Positions 1-9,455 of a stretch of 64,000 nt of DNA are shown here, in pieces; the first letter of the stretch is position 1, and each line of letters opens with the position of its first letter. The position numbers and the translations under genes are program-made. The DNA is from an uncultured Clostridia bacterium. GTDB taxonomy: Bacteria; Bacillota; Clostridia; UMGS1810. The notes under the pieces are model-generated. The model did no database searches. It had not been told where the DNA came from and saw nothing but the letters and a program-made list of their open reading frames with translations. The stretch is from NCBI GenBank assembly GCA_934500875.1, contig CAKSTL010000003.1, forward strand, positions 149,189-213,188, in the 5' to 3' direction.

Positions 1-289
1 TTCAAAGCACGCCTCGGACGCACACTGTGAAATTGTTTTTAACGACAATTCCGCAAGCCTTATTCTGTGCAAAAACGGTGTAAGAAGTGCGCTTGCGGCT
101 TCTGATAACGTGAATATAAAATACAACGGATACAACGATTTGAAAATAAGCAGCGAATATGTAAATTCCGGTATAAGCATAGGTGTTTGGCTCAACGGCG
201 AAAAGATTTTATCTGCGATTGGCGATGGCAGTGTAAAAAGCGGATATTTCGGATTTTACACTCCGAACACGGCAATAAACATAAAATAA
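1..289 (+). CDS. C-terminal end of a lectin-like (ConA/LamG-type) secreted protein, truncated by the window
   Basis: An open frame enters from the left edge (first full codon at base 2) and stops with TAA at 287-289, giving about 95 residues. The last part has the pattern WLNGEKI followed by SGYFGFYT, which is common in the final strands of concanavalin-like/LamG beta-sandwich domains that bind carbohydrate. The start, signal peptide and any catalytic domain lie outside the window. It ends 22 bases before the next surface-protein gene on the same strand, so it is probably part of the same transcript. The domain assignment rests on pattern only. Confidence 0.6.
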   Translation, partial: SKHASDAHCEIVFNDNSASLILCKNGVRSALAASDNVNIKYNGYNDLKISSEYVNSGISIGVWLNGEKILSAIGDGSVKSGYFGFYTPNTAINIK

Positions 290-311
290 AAGTGGAAGGA
301 ATGAAAAGTTT

Positions 312-3300
312 ATGAAGGTGAGAAATGGTTTTTCGGTGCTTGCGTTTTTGCTTTGCATATGCCTTTCGCTCGTATCATTTGCCGAAAACTGCACCATACC
401 GCTTACAACTCAGAAGGAATTTGACGAAAAATTAAACAGTCTTATGTATGACGGCGGTGTTATGGTTAAACAGGATGTTACGTCCTCGTCGCTCATCACA
501 ATGTCGCAGCTTTCAAAAATATATTCTGCCGGCAGTGGTACAACTGATGAGCGTGACAAAGCAAGGGCGGGCGATTTGAGCAGTATTTACGACAGGAATA
601 CCGATACGTTTATTATGAGTTTTACGTCAAACGCAACTGTATATACCGTAAACGTGCCGTATGATACAACCGATTTCTGCGTTCTTCTGGGTGCTGACGC
701 AAGTCACGTAAAATATGAGGAAATACATTTTGTGTATACCGACAACAGCGAAGAATGTGTTCTTTTCTGCGGAGAAAATTTTAAAGGTTCGTTTATTTAT
801 ATCGACGTTAAAAACAGTGCGGATAAAGATAAAACCTTAAAGCAGATTAAAGTTGTAAAGCCCAATGTTAAAGATTATAAAAACGAAAACGGCGAGCCTG
901 TTTCGGTTTCGGACGCTGTAAGGTTTTACGTAAAGGAAATTGTTGTTCTGAAAGATTACGTTGAGCCTTACGAGGACGAATACCCGCCCGAAACGGACGC
1001 AGAGCAGTATTTTGCGGATTATGAAAGCGCAAACGGAGATGCGAAAAATGTTTCAATGTATGCAAGAAGCTTTACGGCAAACTATACTGACGAAAATTAC
1101 GGCGGTTTGAAGCCTGCGGAAAATCAGACGCTTGAAAACGGCAAAAATGCGCTTGATGCAAATTTTGATACCTATTTTTCGCACAAAAACGAAAACGGGT
1201 CTATTCATTCTTTTGTATTTGATACGCCCGTTAAGCTTGCGGACGGATTTTTGGTTTTTGATATTTTTTCTCACAAGGAAAACAATGACGTTTACAGATT
1301 TTTCAGCGTAAATATCGAATATGCCGACGGCGAAACGGAAAAAGTGTACGACGCCGCATATCAGCTTCCGCCGCAGATAATGAAAATTTCACCGCAAAAA
1401 GATAAAGCGGTTTCAAAAATCACGGTAACAAAGCCTTCGGCAAAAGAAATATCGGGTCTTGAGCTTCCCAAGGGTGCGTCTTATCCTTCGGGTGCAGTTG
1501 AGTTTAAACTTAACGAGGCTAAATTTTATTCGTATGAAAACCTTCCTGTAAACGCTGCGCTCGGCAAAAAGGCAAAGCTTGACACAAACGGCGGCAAGGT
1601 TTCGTATATCTGCGGAAATGAAGAGCGCCTTACCGACGGCTATAAATTTAACGATTTGAGTGATACATATCTTCTGGCGGCAACATACGACACCGCAAAT
1701 CCCAAAAGTTTTTCACTCACGCTCGACCTTGGCAGCGCTTATAAAATTTCGGCGGCAGAGCTTTACGGCATTGACAAAAATATGCCTGCTTCAAAAAACA
1801 ATCTTGCCTGGACAAAATACGATATATCGGATATTACGGTTACAGGCTCGCTTGACGGAAAGGTGTATAATATTCCCGTAGGCACTACAAAAAGTTATGC
1901 GGATGCGGATGAAGCGGAGGGCGCGGACAAATCAAAGAGCCGCATTGAGCTTTCGCAGCCGTTGTATGTAAGATATTTAAAATTTACCAGGAGCGGAATT
2001 TCAGGATATACAAGAATTTCTGAAATACGTGTTCTTACAGATGAAAAAATTATAAATATTGAAAATCTTGAACACGGTCAGAATTTTGCGTCGGCAAAAA
2101 TAAAAAATTATTCGGACGGGCAAAGGGCGGCAGCGATTGTGTATGCAGCGCACGGCGAAAACGGAGAAATGCTTGGAATTTCGGGCGGTTACAGCGTAAT
2201 TGAAAGCGGAAAAACGGCAAATCTTTCGGCGCAGTATTCGGGCGGCAATTCTTCTTTTGAATACAGTGTGTGCGTTCTGGACAGCCTTAAAAATCTTGCG
2301 GTTTATACTGCAGAAACGGTTGGCGGAGAAGACGAAAATTCTGACGGCACGCAAGAGGGGAGCGGCGCTGCGGACTCTGTTTTGTTAAATGTTTCCCTGC
2401 CCGAGGATAAAATTTTTACAAACGCTGTTGTTATGGTGTTAAAACCGGGTTTAGATTTTGAAAATCTTGACGACGGCATACTGACCTCTCCCGAAAATTA
2501 TGTGTATGATTTTAAAATTGCGCCTGCGTCGAAAAATATTCGTTATACCTTGCCTGAGAGTGCGCCAAACGGAAAATATCAGGTAATATACAGCGTTTCG
2601 GATGTTCTTCAAAATACATACAAGGCATACGGATACTGCTTAAAATCTGACGACTTTGCAAAGGCTGAATGTATTGAAGCTTTTAAAAATGCAACGGAGG
2701 AAAATATAGAAAACATAATCGAAACGTATACAAATATCACGCCCGTTTTGTCTTTTGACGGCGTATACGGCTGGGGCGACATTAAAAACAAAATCGGCAA
2801 AATGTTTATAGCGGTAAGAAATTCTTATATAAAAGGCGAAGTGACAGGAAGGGCGGAAGAAATTAACACTCTTTCGGACATAGAAACTTTGGTAAGGTGC
2901 GCATATATTTTGTATTATGCCGAAAACGGAGATAAAACCTCATTTGACAGCGTTTTTGATATAAGCGGTTTAGAGTATCTTTTTGACGAAAATATCAAAA
3001 GCGAAAAATATCTTTCGCTTTATGCGGATGTGAAGGGTGAAAATCCCGCAGCAAGCGCACGGCTCTGCACGGCGCTTTGCAAAATCGAAAACGGAACGTA
3101 TGAGGATATTGAAAATGCGCTGACGTTTTATGCGGATACCCTTAAAATCGACTTAAGCTACGCAGACGAAAAGGGTGTAACGGTTGCCGAGGCGGCAAAA
3201 TATATTGACAACAAAGATGTAAAAAAATACAAAGACGGTATGAAAACGTATTTTGAAGCTGCGTGCAACAGAGCTGCCGAAAAATCGGATGATTACAGCG

Positions 3301-3944
3301 GCGGCGGAGGAGGTTCTTCGTCATCTTCGTCAAAAGGCGGCTCAAAAGGCTCGTTCCCGAGCGTTTCGCCGACTGTGCCCGAAAACAGCGAAAAAGACGA
3401 ATTATTCAGCGATTTGGACGGCTTTGACTGGGCAAAGAGCGCAATTGAAAGTATGGCAAAAGAGGGTATACTTTCGGGTGTGGGAAACAAAATGTTCGAG
3501 CCGTCAAGAGATGTTACCCGTGCGGAATTTGTAAAAATGCTGTGCAATGCTTTTGACGTCAGTGCAGAGAAAGCAAAGATTATGAAATTTTCGGATGTTT
3601 CCGCATACGACTGGTATGAGCCGTATATTTTCAAATTCTATTCGGCAGGATATATAAACGGCATAAGCGAAGAATATTTCGGCGCAAATCAAACCCTTAT
3701 GCGCCAGGACGCCTGCGTGATATGCGCACGTATTCTTAACATAAGCACCGAATTTAAGCTTGAGCTTGACCGCAAGAAGCCGGGCGATTTGGATAAATGT
3801 GACGCTTACGCAAAGGGCAGCGTTTACAATATGTATAATAAATCGCTTGTAAGCGGAAACGAAAACGGTGATTTTATGCCTCACAAAGCGCTTTCACGTG
3901 CAGAGGCGGCAGTGCTTGTTGAAAACATTTTAAATTTGCGCTAA
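312..3944 (+). CDS. Large secreted surface protein with discoidin-like modules and C-terminal SLH anchor
   Basis: A 1210-residue protein with an N-terminal signal peptide (about residues 1-24, ending VSFA). Up to three galactose-binding/discoidin-like beta modules are suggested at about 60-215, 245-415 and 425-610. The third is clearest: NAALGKKA, LDLGSAYKISAAELYG, then RYLKFTRSG. A Gly/Ser linker at about 996-1020 leads to three SLH repeats (about 1033-1210), with VTRAEF and LSRAEA standing for the TRAE wall-binding motif. SLH domains bind secondary cell-wall polymers, so the protein is expected to sit in the S-layer and present sugar-binding modules outward. No catalytic motif was recognised. 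The next surface gene starts 19 bases downstream after an AAAGGAGG site. Confidence 0.8.
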   Translation: MKVRNGFSVLAFLLCICLSLVSFAENCTIPLTTQKEFDEKLNSLMYDGGVMVKQDVTSSSLITMSQLSKIYSAGSGTTDERDKARAGDLSSIYDRNTDTFIMSFTSNATVYTVNVPYDTTDFCVLLGADASHVKYEEIHFVYTDNSEECVLFCGENFKGSFIYIDVKNSADKDKTLKQIKVVKPNVKDYKNENGEPVSVSDAVRFYVKEIVVLKDYVEPYEDEYPPETDAEQYFADYESANGDAKNVSMYARSFTANYTDENYGGLKPAENQTLENGKNALDANFDTYFSHKNENGSIHSFVFDTPVKLADGFLVFDIFSHKENNDVYRFFSVNIEYADGETEKVYDAAYQLPPQIMKISPQKDKAVSKITVTKPSAKEISGLELPKGASYPSGAVEFKLNEAKFYSYENLPVNAALGKKAKLDTNGGKVSYICGNEERLTDGYKFNDLSDTYLLAATYDTANPKSFSLTLDLGSAYKISAAELYGIDKNMPASKNNLAWTKYDISDITVTGSLDGKVYNIPVGTTKSYADADEAEGADKSKSRIELSQPLYVRYLKFTRSGISGYTRISEIRVLTDEKIINIENLEHGQNFASAKIKNYSDGQRAAAIVYAAHGENGEMLGISGGYSVIESGKTANLSAQYSGGNSSFEYSVCVLDSLKNLAVYTAETVGGEDENSDGTQEGSGAADSVLLNVSLPEDKIFTNAVVMVLKPGLDFENLDDGILTSPENYVYDFKIAPASKNIRYTLPESAPNGKYQVIYSVSDVLQNTYKAYGYCLKSDDFAKAECIEAFKNATEENIENIIETYTNITPVLSFDGVYGWGDIKNKIGKMFIAVRNSYIKGEVTGRAEEINTLSDIETLVRCAYILYYAENGDKTSFDSVFDISGLEYLFDENIKSEKYLSLYADVKGENPAASARLCTALCKIENGTYEDIENALTFYADTLKIDLSYADEKGVTVAEAAKYIDNKDVKKYKDGMKTYFEAACNRAAEKSDDYSGGGGGSSSSSSKGGSKGSFPSVSPTVPENSEKDELFSDLDGFDWAKSAIESMAKEGILSGVGNKMFEPSRDVTRAEFVKMLCNAFDVSAEKAKIMKFSDVSAYDWYEPYIFKFYSAGYINGISEEYFGANQTLMRQDACVICARILNISTEFKLELDRKKPGDLDKCDAYAKGSVYNMYNKSLVSGNENGDFMPHKALSRAEAAVLVENILNLR

Positions 3945-3963
3945 AGGAGGTTTATGACAGTTT

Positions 3964-6900
3964 ATGATAAAAAAATTCATATCGTTTGCGCTTGCGGTTT
4001 TTCTTGTATTCAATGCGCTTGTTTTTACTGCGTATGCCGACGATAACATATCTTCGGGAAAAAACATTTATGCAAGCAGCCGCTACAGCGGGGCGCACGA
4101 CCCGTCAAACGTTCTTGACGGAAACGAAAAAACATTCTGGTCAACAGGAAGCGATACCTCGTCGGAAAATCTTACCGGCAGGGTTAACAATCTGCACTAT
4201 ATTATGATTGACCTCGGCGAAAAATATTTTGTTTCAAAAATCGTGTTAAAATCCAGACGTGATATAGACCGTCCCAATGAACGGAAGGGATATACGATAG
4301 AAGGTTCGGATGATTTTAACTTTTCACGCAGTGTAATTCTCGGCACAAAGGATTTGGCTGGCGATTTTTCAAGCGGCGACTTTGAGCTTTTGACGGACGG
4401 CGGACAATCGTACAGATACATACGCATAACCTCTAAAAGCACAATGAGTATGAGCGAATTTGAGGTTTACGGCGAGGTTGACACCGGCGATAAGGTTGTT
4501 GAGAAAAAATACGCCGATATTTCCGATACGGATTTTGCGTATCTTCTTACGCTGATACAAAAACTCGGGCTTGTCGGCGGTTATTCATACACGCAGTTCG
4601 GCGAGAACAAGCTTGTAACCAGGGGCGAAGCGGCGGCGTTTGTTTTAAGAATGTTAAACGGTCACCTTGCTTTGGCGGATGAAAATTTAAATCTTCCGTA
4701 TAATGACGTTGAAAAAACACACAAGTATTACAATGAAATAAAAACGCTCTACGCAAACGGATTTATTGCAGCGGACGAAAGCTTTCGTCCCAATGAAAAT
4801 ATAGAAAGCGTGGATTTTGCGCTTTTGCTTATCCGTGCGCTCGGATACGGAAAAAAGGCGGAAGCGGTTAAATATCCCGGCGGTGCGGCAAAGGTTGCGG
4901 GCGAGCTTGGAATTTTAAAGCATCTTAATTCCGATTCGGATAACAGAGTGAGCCGCAAAGAGGCGGTTTATGCCATTTTTGAGGCGCTCAGAACACCTGT
5001 TTATGACATATATTCCGTAAAAAACGATACGTCATATTATGAAAAAGGCGACGAATTTTTAAAGGTTTATCACTCGCTTGTGTTAAGAGAGGGAACGGTG
5101 AGCGAAAACACGGTTACCGACCTTGTTTCGTACACGGGAAGCAACAACAGTGCGGTAATTGGCAATAAGCGCCTTAACGACAAAAATGCATACGCATTTG
5201 ATTTTATAGGTCAGAACGTTTATTATCTTGCGGACGGCGAAACCGAAAAGGATATTTTTTATGTTTTCCCCGTCGAGGGCGAGAGCAGAGTTTACACCGC
5301 AGACTGCCGTGATGTGGTAAAAGCGGAGAATAAAAAAATTGTTGTGCGGGATGAGGACGGAAGCAAAAAAACATATACCCTTTCGGACGGCGTGACGGTT
5401 CTTAAAAACAATGTTGCGTCAAAAAACTTTACATATGACGATTTTTGCACGGAGGGCGCGTATTTAAACCTCGTTGCGGACGAAACAGGAAAAATATGCG
5501 TTGTAAAAATTTATATTCCACGCTACATTGCGCTGAGTTTTTCGGGAAATGACGGCAGCGGAAGCGTTGTTTCGGACATAACGTACGGTGCGGAAACCTT
5601 AAAGATTCCGGACGATTCGTTTGTATCGGTAATAAAGGACGGAAAAAGATACGGAATTGAAAAACTAAACGGCGCCGGCGTTGTGTGCGCATACATTTCG
5701 GAAAACAAAAAGTGCGCAGTATTCGATTTAAACGTAAAAAGCGCCGAGGGCACGGTGGAGGAAGTCGGCACGGACTCTTCTCTTGTAGACGGTGTTTTGT
5801 ACGGCATCAGCCCGTATTTTAAAAATCTTTCCGACAAAAATCAAAAGCTTAAGCCCGGCGTGAAAATGAAGTTTTACATAAATGACAAAAACGAGATTGT
5901 GTATGTTGAAAAAATATCGGCAAATACCGAAAACGAGAGGCTTTGCTATATTAAAAAGGCAGATTTCGGCGAGGGCAGAAGCGATACAATAAAGCTTAAA
6001 GCTTTTGCGGCAAACGGAACATATTCGTATTTTACAACTCAGCACAGCTCAAGCGTGTCGTTTATTTCAAACGCTGAGGCAAGCGGTTTTGTAAATCTTG
6101 TTATATCCGACAGAGTGAAAATCAACGGAGAAAGCTACACAAAAACCAAATTTTTAAAATCGTTTTCGGAAGATTACTTTACCGCAAAAACTGCGCTTAT
6201 AAAATATGACGACGAAAAAACGGTAATTTCCGTTTATACCGAGGACTGCACCGACAGCGAGCATACGGATTTTTTCAAAAAGCAGACTGCGGCGAAAACG
6301 GCTAAGTATTACACCGCAAAGGGCGGCGTGTATGATAATCACACAATGCTTTTTCCCATAAAAAGCACAGCGCCCGTGTTTGTTATACCGACAGTGGACG
6401 GGAAAGAGAGCAGCGACGATTTTTACGACAGATATTACAGCCTTTCCACCGTTTCGCAAACGCTTAAAAACAACCGTGACATAGGCACCTGTATGTTTTT
6501 CGGCGAGGATGATTTCGGTTATCCGTCATATGCGGTGAAAATGGTTTCGTATGCGTCAAGCCAAAGAGAAATTTCAAATCCGCTTTCCGGCGACGGTGTG
6601 CCGGTTGTTGTTAAGAAAACGGTTAAAACGCTTTCGGACAATGAAGCACTTGTGTATAGAATATACGGAATAAACCTTAATACGGGCGAGGAGATAAGCG
6701 CCGATTTTGTAAATGATGTTGAATATATCTATGACGCATATAAAATTCAGCACGAAAAGAGCGAATGGCTTGCGACGTATGATTTTCTTGACAAAACAAA
6801 GCTTAAAGAAAACAGCGCGGAGGCGAAAAATTATCTTGTAAGCATTAATGATTTAAAGTGCGGAGATATACTCGGTCTGAGCCTTGCCGGCGGAAGGATT

Positions 6901-7254
6901 AACGCTGCTGAGCGCACCTTTGCATACACAAATGCGCCGATTGAAAATTATACAACCAAGCGGGGCGCATTTTACAATGCAAGTATGTCAAGCACCTCAT
7001 CGGCAATATCGGGCTTCAGAATTCAATACGGAAAAACCGTTCTGGTGAAGGATAATACCGTTAAAATGAAGTCAAATTCGTATCTTGGCGAAAACGAGGT
7101 TTTTGATTACAACGGACTTAAAATTTATCTTTGCGAAAACGATTCTTTAAAAAGCGTTGACACAAAAGACGCTGCGGTATATCTTGACGGAAATCATATT
7201 GTGCTGTTTTCATCAAACGGAAGCAACAAGGCAGTTTTGGTTTATATATATTAG
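3964..7254 (+). CDS. Secreted discoidin (F5/8C) protein with N-terminal SLH-like region and long beta-rich C-terminus
   Basis: A 1096-residue protein with a signal peptide at about 1-25. An F5/8 type C-like domain spans about 28-172: SSRYSGAHDPSNVLDG, FWSTGS, MIDLGEKYFVSKIVL, and RYIRITS near its end. SLH-like repeats follow at about 178-350 (VTRGEAAAFVLRML). The remaining 750 residues are beta-rich and of unknown function. They contain segments such as GVKMKFYINDKNEIVYVEK that resemble segments of the protein at 31756-34299. The ATG at 3954 is in another frame; the ATG at 3964 opens this frame, with AAAGGAGG at 3943-3950. It probably acts at the cell surface and belongs with the preceding gene. 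Confidence 0.75.
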   Translation: MIKKFISFALAVFLVFNALVFTAYADDNISSGKNIYASSRYSGAHDPSNVLDGNEKTFWSTGSDTSSENLTGRVNNLHYIMIDLGEKYFVSKIVLKSRRDIDRPNERKGYTIEGSDDFNFSRSVILGTKDLAGDFSSGDFELLTDGGQSYRYIRITSKSTMSMSEFEVYGEVDTGDKVVEKKYADISDTDFAYLLTLIQKLGLVGGYSYTQFGENKLVTRGEAAAFVLRMLNGHLALADENLNLPYNDVEKTHKYYNEIKTLYANGFIAADESFRPNENIESVDFALLLIRALGYGKKAEAVKYPGGAAKVAGELGILKHLNSDSDNRVSRKEAVYAIFEALRTPVYDIYSVKNDTSYYEKGDEFLKVYHSLVLREGTVSENTVTDLVSYTGSNNSAVIGNKRLNDKNAYAFDFIGQNVYYLADGETEKDIFYVFPVEGESRVYTADCRDVVKAENKKIVVRDEDGSKKTYTLSDGVTVLKNNVASKNFTYDDFCTEGAYLNLVADETGKICVVKIYIPRYIALSFSGNDGSGSVVSDITYGAETLKIPDDSFVSVIKDGKRYGIEKLNGAGVVCAYISENKKCAVFDLNVKSAEGTVEEVGTDSSLVDGVLYGISPYFKNLSDKNQKLKPGVKMKFYINDKNEIVYVEKISANTENERLCYIKKADFGEGRSDTIKLKAFAANGTYSYFTTQHSSSVSFISNAEASGFVNLVISDRVKINGESYTKTKFLKSFSEDYFTAKTALIKYDDEKTVISVYTEDCTDSEHTDFFKKQTAAKTAKYYTAKGGVYDNHTMLFPIKSTAPVFVIPTVDGKESSDDFYDRYYSLSTVSQTLKNNRDIGTCMFFGEDDFGYPSYAVKMVSYASSQREISNPLSGDGVPVVVKKTVKTLSDNEALVYRIYGINLNTGEEISADFVNDVEYIYDAYKIQHEKSEWLATYDFLDKTKLKENSAEAKNYLVSINDLKCGDILGLSLAGGRINAAERTFAYTNAPIENYTTKRGAFYNASMSSTSSAISGFRIQYGKTVLVKDNTVKMKSNSYLGENEVFDYNGLKIYLCENDSLKSVDTKDAAVYLDGNHIVLFSSNGSNKAVLVYIY

Positions 7255-7283
7255 GTTCTTAAACTGAGAGGGATTTTTACTTT

Positions 7284-9428
7284 ATGGAAAAGTTTGCCGG
7301 AAAATACAGAGAACTTTTAATAATTGCGGTGGCGGTGTGCGCAGTTTTTGCGCAGGTTGTGCTCTCTTACACAACCTATTCGTCCGAGCAGATTAAAGAA
7401 AACATCCGTTTTGCCGAAACAAGCCTGCAAAGCGTTGTGTTAAGCGACGAAAATTTTAATGAGGTTTCGTCCAAAATTGCGCTTAATATTTATAATAACG
7501 ACAACATATTGAAAATATTTGAAACGGGAACGGACGATTTTTCTGTCAGACATTCGGCAAAAATCGAAATACAAAAACTTGCGTCGGTATCCGATTTTAT
7601 TTCGGGTGCGTATATCTATTCGCAGAATTTGAGTGCGGTTTACAGCGTTGTCGAGATGGCTTTTATGAGCGAGAGCGAATATTCAAAAAAGCTTATCGGC
7701 ATTTTAAATTCCGAAAACGTGCCCGAAAGCTTTTATATATCTGGCAAGGGCGCCGACGGATATGAAATAGAAAAGCTTTATTATACATACACCTTCGATA
7801 AACTGTCGGGCGACGTTGTTTTGATTGAAGCGGACTACAAAAAACTGTTTTCACAGTATTCGGCGCTTCAGAGAAACGTTAAAGGCAAGCTTGTGATATT
7901 CGGCGAAAACGGATCGGTTATGTACAGCGGAACGGATATAAGCATAGGCGACAGTGCAGAGAGTGCACCTTATCTTAAAAATCTGCCGAAAAAGGGCGAG
8001 TATAAAAACGTTGACATAAACGGCGAAAAAAGCGTGCTTTTTTATCAGAGTACGTCAAACGCAAAGCGTTTTTATGCGCTGCTCATTCCCATGTCGGTAT
8101 TAAAACCGATAAAATTTTTCGGAAAAAGTATGCTTGTCTTTTATATAGGTCTTTTGGCGTCGGCAGTATACATACTTGTTATTTTCTCGCTTGCAAGCAA
8201 AATAAAGCTTAAAACAAAAGAGCTTTTGTATTATATGGGGTTAACCGATAAATTGCCCTCCGACAGCGAAAAAAGCGTGTTTTCAAATTATTTTGCGTCG
8301 CCGTCGGATGAAACGTGCGAAAGCTTAAAGGCGCTTTTAAGAGAAAAAACGGACGGTAAGATATCGCTCTTTACGGTAAAGGTTTGCGATTACAAAAACT
8401 TTATACGGAACTTGAATGCGGACGATATAAAGCTTTACCAATACGGAATTGACAATATTCTTACCGAAATTTTAGACGAATTGGGTGCAAAAAGCATTTT
8501 CGCAGGATTTTATTCCGATAAAGCGGTATATTTTTTGTACGGCTACGATATTCTGCCGAAATATGAGGATGTTGCAAAAAAGTCGAAGGACGCACTTAAG
8601 CTTTATATGGGTGTAAGCATTTTGACCGCTGTAACAAACAGCAGAGATATTGACGACCTTAATGCGCTTCACAACGAGCTTTTGCATATCGAGCAGTACG
8701 AATTTATATACGGTAAAACGGCGGTGCTCTCGCCCGGCGTTATACAGGAAGAAAACAGTGCTCTTTGCGCCGGGGCGATAGAGATGTGCGTCGATATACG
8801 AAAAGAGCTTATCAACGGCGAAATATCACGTGATTTGGTTGATACACTTTTTGCCGATATTGCAAATCTTACGGTATCCGAGGCGCACAAAACGGTGTAT
8901 GAGCTTATGTATAATCTTAAAACAGCCTCCGAAACGCTTGCAAAAAACGGTACGATAGAGGACCTTATAGGACTTGTGAGCTTTTCTGAAACCGAGCGTA
9001 TGGAAACGCTTGCCGAGGTTTATGAAAGCGTCAGAGAAATTATTTCTCTTGTGGAAAGCTCACGTGCAAACATAAGCGACAGCCGAAGGTACACTATGGT
9101 AAACAAGTGTATGAAAATTATTGAAAACGAATATATGTCCGAGGTTATATGCACAGAATCCATTGCCGAAGAGCTGGGCGTCAGCGCAAATTATCTCGGC
9201 AGAAATTTCAGAAATCTTACCGGCGTGTCGGTTGCGGATAAAATTATGGATTTCAAGCTTGCTGAGGCAAAAAGGCTGCTTGAAGAGAGCAACGAAAGTA
9301 TTAAAAACATAATGGTGCGTATCGGCGCCACAAACCGCAGCTATTTTGCCGCCTGTTTCAGAAAGCGTTACGGCGCACCGCCGAGCGCATACCGCAAAAA
9401 TTTCAGGTATATGGCTGACGGAAAATAA
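7284..9428 (+). CDS. Membrane-bound AraC-family transcriptional regulator
   Basis: A 714-residue sensor-regulator. One transmembrane helix lies at about 8-28, an extracytoplasmic sensing region at about 30-275, and a second helix at about 283-305. A cytoplasmic linker region leads to an AraC-type double helix-turn-helix at about 605-712 (TESIAEELGVSANYLGRNFR, then IGATNRSYFAACFRKRYG). Regulators of this layout usually sense extracellular glycan signals and control neighbouring transport and hydrolase genes. It lies between two surface-protein genes and a GH31 gene, the likely targets. It shares its layout with the leftward regulator at 12399-14624. Confidence 0.85.
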   Translation: MEKFAGKYRELLIIAVAVCAVFAQVVLSYTTYSSEQIKENIRFAETSLQSVVLSDENFNEVSSKIALNIYNNDNILKIFETGTDDFSVRHSAKIEIQKLASVSDFISGAYIYSQNLSAVYSVVEMAFMSESEYSKKLIGILNSENVPESFYISGKGADGYEIEKLYYTYTFDKLSGDVVLIEADYKKLFSQYSALQRNVKGKLVIFGENGSVMYSGTDISIGDSAESAPYLKNLPKKGEYKNVDINGEKSVLFYQSTSNAKRFYALLIPMSVLKPIKFFGKSMLVFYIGLLASAVYILVIFSLASKIKLKTKELLYYMGLTDKLPSDSEKSVFSNYFASPSDETCESLKALLREKTDGKISLFTVKVCDYKNFIRNLNADDIKLYQYGIDNILTEILDELGAKSIFAGFYSDKAVYFLYGYDILPKYEDVAKKSKDALKLYMGVSILTAVTNSRDIDDLNALHNELLHIEQYEFIYGKTAVLSPGVIQEENSALCAGAIEMCVDIRKELINGEISRDLVDTLFADIANLTVSEAHKTVYELMYNLKTASETLAKNGTIEDLIGLVSFSETERMETLAEVYESVREIISLVESSRANISDSRRYTMVNKCMKIIENEYMSEVICTESIAEELGVSANYLGRNFRNLTGVSVADKIMDFKLAEAKRLLEESNESIKNIMVRIGATNRSYFAACFRKRYGAPPSAYRKNFRYMADGK

Positions 9429-9455
9429 ACTTTGATTTTTTGAAAGGACAAAACT